In this document: in pieces, positions 57,294 to 64,000 of the stretch
How positions within the stretch are numbered: position 1 is the first letter of the stretch
How the letters are laid out: each line of letters starts with the position of its first letter
DNA from: Branchiostoma lanceolatum
Lineage: Eukaryota > Chordata > Leptocardii > Amphioxiformes > Branchiostomatidae
Direction: 5' to 3'
NCBI RefSeq assembly: GCF_035083965.1
Contig: NC_089722.1
Span: 42,594,697 to 42,658,696, forward strand
Length of the DNA: 64,000 nucleotides
Position numbers and translations under genes: made by a program
The notes under the pieces: model-generated
What the model saw: only the letters and a program-made list of their open reading frames with translations
What the model was told of the DNA's origin: nothing
Database searches by the model: none

Positions 57294-59465
57294 CTATTGC
57301 TCGACAGGTGCCGCTACATTCCCGTACAGAATGCTCAAATCCTCCACAGATTCGTGACTTGACGTCGTTGTGATGTCACGTGCCATATCGGTGTGGTCAT
57401 ATTGCTGTCCGTACAAGTCAGTGGTACCGGTTTCCGTTTGGTTCGGATCTGCCGCGCAGAAGTTTGCAGCGGCGCTGCTTGTGTGCTCACTTGTGAGAGT
57501 TCCACGGTTCTGGGCCGTTTCTCGTTGGTAAAGTCTGTTTGCCTCTGCTGTGGCACCAAGTATTTCTTCGAATTCCACTTGGTGCGAATCTGACGCACAG
57601 TAGTTCACACCAGTAGTGTTGGTATGCTCACATGCCGTGAGAGTTTCACCATTGAAATCCGAACCTCCTTGGTACAGTGAATTTGCTGCTGCTACCCCGT
57701 AAGGCATTTCTTCCTCACCGTTTTCGGCATTCCCGATTCGAAAAGCAGGTTGTTCAGATACTTCTGACACGTCTGTATCCACAGCTTGAGCTGCAGTCCC
57801 CTCATATATCGGTGGAGGGGGCGGCGCTGCAGAGGCGTAGTGGTGACATGGGACCTCCTCATCTGCATCTGCTGCGTCATCGTTGCCGAAGTGATGAACC
57901 TGGGCTTCTGTAGTACCAACCGTGTCCGCAGGAGGCGCTTCTGCCCCGCGGCGGAAACCATATTGCGTGTCTCCCGTTTTCATCCCCGACCAGTGAGATC
58001 TTCGCGAGTTCAGCCGCCGAAGGGGAAAGGCGCTCGTGTTCGATTCACCTTCCGTTGGATTTTCGGTTAACTTGTGCAGATTGTGAAGAGGGATGCCGAC
58101 AGCCACGGCTTGCAACCCCGCGTGTAATGTTGCACTGGTGGTATTGGTGCTAATGTTTTCTCGCGATCGACTTGTTTCTCGTTTTGTTCGGCAACAAAAT
58201 AACGCAATGCCAAAGAGTATCACAAGAATGGTGACAACAACTGTGACAATGGAATTGGCAATGGTGAATAAGCTTAAGACGACGGGTTTTGCTGGTGAGT
58301 TGGGGTTTACAGCAACACAGAACCTCTGATAAACGGATGGTTTGAAACTCAACCAGTAGGAACAACAGGATTGGTTCGTAGGACCTGCACAAATGCCAGT
58401 GCTGTTTTTACCATGTGGTAACAAATCGTCAGATGGTGGCACTGCCATTTCTTGCTCCTGTTTCTCCTTTGGTTGCGGCTTAAGGCACAGCAGCATGTCC
58501 CAATAATTGGTAATTTTCCTACCCCGCCTCTTCAGTACATTTCTGTACATGCCGGAGTCTTCCGCGGTGAAATCTTCCACCTCGAGCGCTTTGGTGGTAG
58601 GCTCGACCATGTGCCGCCCCGAGGGAGTGTCCCAGAAGTAGGAGTCAACATGCTCATGTCCCCCGAATTTTTCAAGAAAAGGCAGGTCAAAAGAAAGATG
58701 CGCACTTACGTAGAAGGTGTTGGGAAGAACACCAAAGTATTTATACCGACTTTTGACGAGGAAAAACTTTTCGACGAAAGAGCGGTTATGTTCACTTATG
58801 ACGGTGTAATGTTTTGTTCTGGGCCACTTATCCAAGTCATCAAAGTCAAACACACCATTACGGCTGACGTGTTCGTCAGGACAGCGCAAAGGGTTCCCTT
58901 GGAACTGGTAAGATGCGGACAAGTGTGCTGATGTTAGATCCCCGGGTATCTGACTGATGTTGTTGACCATGAGCGAAACTAACAATAGTTGTTTACTCGG
59001 AATCAGCCTGATGGCCTGCATGGGAACCGCAGACAGTCTATTCCCGGAAAGTTCCAGGAACTCCAGACTTGCCAGGCCGTGGAAGGCGCGTTCTGATATG
59101 GCGGAAATCAGGTTGTTTGAGAGGAACAGGTTCCAAAGCGCTGCGAGGTCGGAAAAGACGAAGTCGCGAAGGGAAACGATGTAGTTTCTGTCCAGATCCA
59201 GAACACGAAGCTCACCCAGACGTTGGAATGTTTGCGAAGATAAGTTGTTTACCCTGTTGTTGTCGATAAACAGATACCGAATGTACGGGGTGGTGTTAAA
59301 GGAGCCGAGGTGGCATATGTTGTTGTCTGACAGCCTAACACTATGCGCGTCTGGCGTGATGGAGTCTATCGGGACGTGCGTTAAGTTGCGGCCGGTATAA
59401 TCAACGGTCTTCCCAACAGTAGTGGTCAGCAGAGTCAACATGACAAAGGACGTCGCGGATTCCAT
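57294..59465 (-). CDS. Single-exon LRR (probably LRR-Ig) transmembrane receptor
   Basis: The protein is 723 aa with ATG at 59465 and no intron. An N-terminal hydrophobic signal peptide (SFVMLTLLTTTVG) leads into about five typical 24-residue LRRs (LRVLDLDRNYIVSL, LWNLFLSNNLISAI, LEFLELSGNRLSAV). A short C-cap follows (GNPLRCPDEH). The ectodomain continues with an Ig-like region ending in the EDSGMY motif. The membrane segment is about residues 400-430 (IVTVVVTILVILFGIALFCC), and the cytoplasmic tail is about 290 residues. The tail is acidic, Pro-rich near PPPPPIY, and holds two related about 50-residue segments each beginning with A-N-x-LYQ. It ends with ILYGNV (Tyr714), which fits the ITIM consensus. 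LRR-Ig receptors without introns are a known amphioxus expansion with proposed roles in immunity or neural adhesion. The specific ligand is unknown. Confidence 0.85.
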   Translation of the reverse strand: MESATSFVMLTLLTTTVGKTVDYTGRNLTHVPIDSITPDAHSVRLSDNNICHLGSFNTTPYIRYLFIDNNRVNNLSSQTFQRLGELRVLDLDRNYIVSLRDFVFSDLAALWNLFLSNNLISAISERAFHGLASLEFLELSGNRLSAVPMQAIRLIPSKQLLLVSLMVNNISQIPGDLTSAHLSASYQFQGNPLRCPDEHVSRNGVFDFDDLDKWPRTKHYTVISEHNRSFVEKFFLVKSRYKYFGVLPNTFYVSAHLSFDLPFLEKFGGHEHVDSYFWDTPSGRHMVEPTTKALEVEDFTAEDSGMYRNVLKRRGRKITNYWDMLLCLKPQPKEKQEQEMAVPPSDDLLPHGKNSTGICAGPTNQSCCSYWLSFKPSVYQRFCVAVNPNSPAKPVVLSLFTIANSIVTVVVTILVILFGIALFCCRTKRETSRSRENISTNTTSATLHAGLQAVAVGIPLHNLHKLTENPTEGESNTSAFPLRRLNSRRSHWSGMKTGDTQYGFRRGAEAPPADTVGTTEAQVHHFGNDDAADADEEVPCHHYASAAPPPPPIYEGTAAQAVDTDVSEVSEQPAFRIGNAENGEEEMPYGVAAANSLYQGGSDFNGETLTACEHTNTTGVNYCASDSHQVEFEEILGATAEANRLYQRETAQNRGTLTSEHTSSAAANFCAADPNQTETGTTDLYGQQYDHTDMARDITTTSSHESVEDLSILYGNVAAPVEQ

Positions 59466-59689
59466 ATTCAGTAGTCGTGTCGGTGTAGTAGGCAGACGAA
59501 GACTTTCTATGACAACAAAGAAACAAACAACAAACGGATATTTAAGAAAAATTCCTTATTCAGACTACTCTCACATGCATGATACGCAGAACAGAATGTG
59601 CTTCCATTACTATGAATATGATAAATAATAATTAAACTGTCCTCGGTGGCAAATGTGTTAGATGTTTGCACATCGGCAACCAATGCCGT

Positions 59690-59887
59690 AGTGCGCTTTT
59701 GGCACACATTTTGATGGATTAGCCGAAGAGGCTCGGTGGGCGTCACTCCACCGTCATAGTAGGAACATCGTGTTAAGTGCCTTTCCAAAGGGAACAGCGT
59801 CGGGGCATGGTGAGTATCGAACCCGGGACATCTTGGTTCTGATGATGAGTTCAACGCTCTTACTCGTTGCGCCACACCGTCGCCACT
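59690..59887 (-). mobile_element. tRNA-derived SINE
   Basis: On the minus strand an A-box-like TGGCGCAACGAGTAAGAGC is followed about 40 bp later by the B box GGGTTCGATACTC (about 59812-59825), the Pol III promoter of a tRNA. The sequence cannot fold as a functional tRNA. It continues into a non-tRNA body with 'cctttggaaaggcactta'. It lies just upstream of the LRR receptor gene. Confidence 0.7.
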
Positions 59888-60010
59888 GCTATGAATGATT
59901 GACACAGAACCTACCGGTATGAAAAGCCGCACGGTAACGAGGGCGTTACATCATTTGCTTTCTATAACGATGCGGTTTAATCTCCCACTTTAAGATAAAC
60001 ACATTCAACC
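59888..60010. other. Spacer upstream of the fold-back element
   Basis: No signal recognised. Confidence 0.3.
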
Positions 60011-60188
60011 TAGCCTCCGTTGCAGGCTCTGAATCGGCTTTTTGGGGGGCTAAATAATACACTTTCTGCAGCCACCCCGTGGCCTAGGCGGCTGATAGTT
60101 ACAGGATGGCTGATAGTTACGGGGTGGCTGCAGAAAGTGTATTATTTAGCCCCCCAAAAAGCCGCTTCAGAGCCTGCAACGGAGGCTA
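60011..60188. mobile_element. Fold-back MITE with 9-10 bp target duplication
   Basis: The element starts TAGCCTCCGTTGCAGGCTCT and ends with its inverse (AGAGCCTGCAACGGAGGCTA). Arms are about 70 bp with one or two mismatches and a loop of about 38 bp containing a 19-bp direct repeat (ggctgatagttac). ACATTCAACC occurs on the left (60001-60010), and ACATTCAACC again at 60188-60197. The TAGCC terminus matches the palindromic MITE at 22069. Confidence 0.85.
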
Positions 60189-61199
60189 CATTCAACCCAC
60201 GTTTTCAGTATTTCCACATTTCCAGTGAGTCACAGAATCTACAAGTTACTTACTTGAGCTGAGCTGGGTTGAGCTGACTTGGACCAGGCTCCCCTCCGGC
60301 TTGCTTGGGTACAATGATAATGAACCGTCTGTGTCTGGTCCCTGGTAGAAAATAGCTGTTCTTAAGATTAGCATATTATGATGCAATTGCAGACCGCAAT
60401 CTCTAACCCGCGATCGTCCCATTGGTCAGAAAAGATCGCCTGTTATTTTCATCATGTATAAAACAACTTCAGCAACTGGGTCATGGGGATTGGCACGTGT
60501 CTGAACTATCATGCCGTGTACAATAACACGTGTTTTGAAAGACAGTCGAAGAAGAAATTCTGTTTGATTGGAGTTTTTGTCTCTCATAACGAAAAAAAAA
60601 AACAAAAAACAATTGAATCAACAACCTTTCTAGTAAATTTGAGGACAGAAGAAAAGTCACTAGATCCAGGGTTGTGCATCTACAGTTAACATAATCACGC
60701 GTATTGCTTCTATGAATAACCTGTCCGATTGAAACAGTTAACGTCCCATATTCTGGGACAGGGGTGAGGACATCATCCGCCGCACAAGCGTCTCGAACAC
60801 GTGCGCGTACACAACACGTGAAGAACGCGTCCATGGTTGGCTCGATCCTAGGGTTCAATTGTCTGTGAATTAGGCTGGGTACACACGTACGCATTTCCAA
60901 GAACACCCGGAGCACACTCAGCCTCAGTTGTCAAACGTGTCCCTCAGACTCCCAGGGTATCATCATCCGGGAACTGGTCGAGTTTCAAACATGTCGGTGA
61001 AACCTTCTGGAAGGATTGGTACCATTTTGAGGCTAGATACTGAGAGGGATTTTATGCTACACTTGATCGGTAATCGGTCTTTGATTCTATTTTTTAAATC
61101 TTATTTGGAAGAAATGAACAATGATCTTGCTTTTGAGGCTGTTAAGAAATATCAACTAAAGAAAACAACAAGAGTCAAACTTTAAAATGGAAGATAAAC
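60189..61199. other. Intergenic between the LRR receptor and RFC5
   Basis: No gene is supported. A frame at 60928-61185 lacks recognisable domains. Short poly-A tracts are at about 60590. Confidence 0.35.
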
Positions 61200-61340
61200 G
61201 TTGTCTCTGTCCCGCACTCTACCAATATCGTTCCGGTCTTTGAATGCTCCTGTCACACATTACTCCCAAACATTGCAGGCCATCGCGGGCAGGAACAACC
61301 ACTACAGGCTCTCGTTCTTCCCTCGGACCATCAGAGAGTG
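61200..61340 (+). mobile_element. Reverse-transcriptase C-terminal fragment (LINE remnant)
   Basis: A short frame reads HYSQTLQAIAGRNNHYRLS then FFPRTIREWNAW, the stereotyped C-terminal motif of CR1/L2-like LINE ORF2 (compare FPRTIVEWNSL in the intact LINE). It is isolated, with no polymerase core, so it is a 5'-truncated relic. Confidence 0.6.
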
Positions 61341-61853
61341 GAACGCCTGGTGTAGCGGAGGCGGGGTCCGTTCACCTAGGTCAAAACCGTCGGATTAATG
61401 CGGACCCCGCTGCATTGAGCTATCAAACTCTACATGTCCTTGTATTTATGTTAATACATGTATTACTAACCCCTAAATTCAACTCTCTTGTCCTTTCAAG
61501 GAGGCTAACATAAGAACCTTCTTCATGATTTTAGCCTCCTTGGTCTTTTGCACATTCAACTTCAGTTTTATGTTCCTTACTGCCTTTCCTCAAGTTATTT
61601 TCCCTTTGTTTTATGTTTTGCTTTCCGGCACTAACCTGTGCGCAACGTAACACCAAATGCGAGGCTGGGCAGTGAGAAAGAAAGAACGTTGTTTCTTTTC
61701 AAATGCAAAATTTGTGTTGAAATTGCATCTGACATTGTCCGAATGCGCGCGCGCTTGGGCACTAAACTCTGCACGACCTCCAAACCCTGGTGCGGGACCC
61801 TCTACGAAACTCCGGTGTGAGAGCGTCATAAGGTCAGGGGTCAACTTCATACA

Positions 61854-61865
61854 TTTGGCGCCAAA
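61854..61865. promoter_or_regulatory. Palindromic E2F site of RFC5
   Basis: TTTGGCGCCAAA is a perfect 12-bp palindrome containing two overlapping E2F sites, 56 bp before the RFC5 ATG. S-phase induction of replication-factor genes by E2F is well established. A TATAAAAA string at 61899-61906 is too close to the ATG to be a usual TATA box. Confidence 0.7.
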
Positions 61866-61920
61866 TCCGGAGCGTGTCAAAAATTCGTCATTTTTTGCTA
61901 TAAAAACCCTTTAAGAATCC

Positions 61921-63833
61921 ATGTCGAGCGGAGGGGAACATCGAAACCTGCCATGGTGAGAGCTGCGGTCTCGTAGAGCCTGTTAAGCTGTGCTGTCTCC
62001 GTTAGCGAATAGCAGCAAACGCGTTAGTTGTGGGTCGTGAAATTATTTGAGAGGTAGGGGGGTGGGGGGTCAGGTAAATAATGACGTTCCTTCAGGTTTG
62101 TCTAGGGATACGAACTGCGAAATGTACCATCAGGTACCGGTACAGAGACTTAGGTACACGTCCTGTAGCTATACCTTAACTATTTGACAAAGTAACTGAG
62201 GGCTTCAAATTGATGACAGAAGCACGAATAAACAGAATGTTTATCTAACATTTATTAAGTTAAAATTAAACTTCAGGTATGTAATGTACGCATTTAAGAA
62301 GACCTCAAATCAAGCATAGTGCTGATTTCAACGTCCATACAATGTTTTATCTTTTTCCTGTGCTAAATATTCATCTTTGCCAGTTTGTGGTAGGAATAAC
62401 AGTTATGACAAAATAAGTAATAAAAATGTTAACGGTTATACACTTGAGGAGATATCTGTTTGCGTTTGTTTGTTAACATAAGTTCCTGTGTGTTGCAGGG
62501 TGGAGAAGTACCGCCCAAAGGAAATGACAGAGCTGATCTCACACCAGGATATCATCTGCACAAGTACGTCACTCGGTCTTCTCGACTGGAAGTTGTAAAT
62601 TAGATAAAATGGACTGCAGCTGTAGAAAACCTCTGTTCAGTAATTTATTCTACAGCAACTTGAAGCATAGAGCTTGATGAAGTCAGTACTAGTAGCTTTT
62701 TACAAATCATGGTTTACAGTCACATGATGACAAAAAAAAACTCAACTTGCTCGTACAGATAATTTACTGGTCAGTGGTGATGCATGTATGGCCATATTTG
62801 GTTGGAGGCTAAATGTTATTGATGCTATGTACTTATCTACATAACTTTTCTAAGCTTGTCGTGTTACATGTAGATGGACATGTTTAACCTTTATCACACT
62901 GAAGTAGCCGTTTGGCACCCAATTCCCTATTGATTGGTTATAGAGTTAGGCAGCAGAGAGAAGGTTAAGCATGGTAGGCATGTGCGGATAGCCAAATACA
63001 GATGCGAACAGTTCTGATTTGATGATGTAGTCACATGAAAAAAAAGTTAACTTGCTAAAAATTTACTGGTGACCCATTTACAGATAAGTTACTGGTGACC
63101 CATGCCATGTTTAGCCATACTAGTATTTGGTTGGAGGCTAAAAGTTATTTATGCTTCGCACTTTTCTACTAACTGCTCTAATCTTGCAGTCTTACATCTA
63201 GATGTTTATGTATGTAGTAGTACATATATAAGTAGTGTATGTGCAGACAGGCAAATACAGTTCTGATTTGATGATGATGGTTTGACCCGTTGCCATGCCG
63301 ACCCCAGTCCAGCGGTTCCTTGACGAGGATCGGTTGCCGCACCTGCTGTTCTACGGGCCGCCCGGGACCGGGAAGACGTCGACCATCCTGGCCTGCGCGC
63401 GCCGCCTGTACGCAGACCGCGAGTTCAACTCCATGGTGCTCGAGGTGAGAGGTCACCGGCTTTTTATTTACTCATTTATTGAAAATTATTTTGTTGTTTG
63501 TATTTGCATACCCGTTAAACTGCATCATACATCATTCTAGCTGAATGCCTCAGACGACCGATGAAGTTTGGATCAATCTGGAAACTGAAGAAACCATTCC
63601 AATTCTATAAACAGTATGCACTGTATCATTATAGTGTATATACTTTACATAGTATTCACAGGTTGTAACTGCAATTGTAGTACTTCATTATTTTTTTTAA
63701 GATTAGTTTTTATTGGTTATCAGAAAGTGAGACAGTTACTTGTATCGTTCTAGCTGAACGCCTCGGACGACCGTGGCATTGGGATCGTGAGGGGACCAGT
63801 CCTGCAGTTTGCCAGCACAAGGACCATCTTCAA
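61921..63833 (+). CDS. RFC5: Replication factor C subunit 5, 5' part
   Basis: Exons 61921-61955, 62499-62563, 63308-63444 and 63754-63833 join in matching phases (2, 1, 0). The last ends at donor TTCAA|GTAAGT in phase 2, and the gene continues beyond the right edge. It is a small AAA+ subunit of the clamp loader that opens PCNA at primer ends in the nucleus. The sequence reads NLPWVEKYRPKEMTELISHQ (the RFC box at the N-terminus) and Walker A GPPGTGKTS at residues 50-58 preceded by PHLLFY. It continues with ACARRLY, then LNASDDRGIGIVRGP and FASTRTIFK, closest to RFC5 (RFC38/Rfc3p class) among the small subunits. About 107 codons are visible out of roughly 340. No defect is seen, apart from a partial duplicate of exon 4 in intron 3. 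Confidence 0.93.
62100..62400 (+). repeat. Dispersed repeat in RFC5 intron 1
   Basis: The text 'gatacgaactgcgaaatgtaccatcaggtaccggtacagagacttaggtac' parallels that at about 45830 in ERK intron 6. No gene is present. Confidence 0.45.
62564..63307 (+). repeat. RFC5 intron 2 with an internal duplication
   Basis: Two related segments, about 62690-62870 and 62995-63190, share 'aatttactggtgacccat' and 'tatttggttggaggctaaa.gttatt.atgct'. They indicate a diverged tandem duplication of roughly 330 bp. Confidence 0.55.
63530..63575 (+). pseudogene. Partial duplicate of RFC5 exon 4 start
   Basis: An acceptor (CATTCTAG ending 63540) is followed by CTGAATGCCTCAGACGACCG, the same LNASDDR start as genuine exon 4 (63754). 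It then hits TGA at 63562-63564. It would abort the protein if used, so it is a non-functional pseudo-exon made of the acceptor plus the first about 22 bp. Confidence 0.8.
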
Positions 63834-64000
63834 GTAAGTCTTACCAACCTGGACTTTGCATGTCTTTAAGTACCACTCACAAGAACTATTTTCATGTATT
63901 AACAAAAAGATTATATTTTCAGGTACAGCTAAATGTCACAAAATGACTATCCCAAGCGGCCCACAAGTATTACAATCTAGTAAGTGTGTATGCCAGCTTT

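Noticed and set aside
59750..59887. Possible tRNA gene (A and B boxes on the minus strand)
   Set aside because: No acceptor stem pairing or proper anticodon arm is evident, and the sequence runs on into a SINE body.
61899..61906. TATA box for RFC5
   Set aside because: It is only about 15 bp from the ATG, so a start site 25-30 bp downstream would lie inside the coding exon; the E2F palindrome is the better promoter signal.

Overview
The window reads as amphioxus (Branchiostoma) nuclear DNA. It has long introns with GT-AG junctions. It carries a tandem family of death-fold/NACHT/LRR (NLR) genes, an aerolysin-like pore-former, a single-exon LRR membrane receptor, a CR1-like retrotransposon with a 2A peptide and PHD finger, and abundant fold-back MITEs and minisatellites. 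No bacterial features (operons, Shine-Dalgarno sites, CRISPR) are present. The species call is inference from gene content, not from a database search.

Layout, left to right. 1-875: 3' part of an aerolysin/ETX-like gene (+). 1078-1300: a PHACTR-like exon (+). 1683-7861: NLR gene 1 (Death-NACHT-LRR, +), whose NACHT exon has lost its ancestral splice acceptor. 8.2-9.66 kb: a 108-bp tandem array in which each unit carries an acceptor-like and a donor-like site. 11.86-16.26 kb: an intact CR1-like LINE inserted in a 64-bp satellite, with 45-bp tandem monomers before its ORF. 17.0-18.5 kb: minus-strand exon candidates of an unidentified gene, one with a repeated exon end. 19774-27505: NLR gene 2 (DED-Death-NACHT-LRR). 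29740-37057: NLR gene 3 (Death-NACHT-LRR), followed by two extra copies of its terminal exon. 43458-55360 (minus): a complete nine-exon ERK1/2 MAP kinase, 358 aa. 55.4-56.4 kb: a tandem array upstream of ERK with CRE palindromes. 57294-59465 (minus): single-exon LRR transmembrane receptor. 61921 to the right edge: first four exons of RFC5 (+), with a perfect E2F palindrome just upstream.

The three NLR genes share exon structure and phases (all joins upstream of NACHT are phase 1), the pore-forming exon sequence lies next to gene 1, and genes 2 and 3 also share about 1 kb of 3' flank. This fits recent local duplication with interchangeable first exons (DED, a short leader, or possibly a PHACTR-like exon).

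The most striking recurring signal is tandem amplification of exon-intron junctions. ERK exon 4 has 8 copies of its acceptor plus exon start (69-bp period) on one side. On the other side it has 8 copies of its exon end plus donor (133-135 bp period), each re-encoding the catalytic loop. A minus-strand exon at 17.8 kb, the NLR gene 3 terminal exon and RFC5 exon 4 show smaller versions of the same thing. All exon coordinates were derived by reading splice sites and frames by eye; no transcripts or alignments were available.
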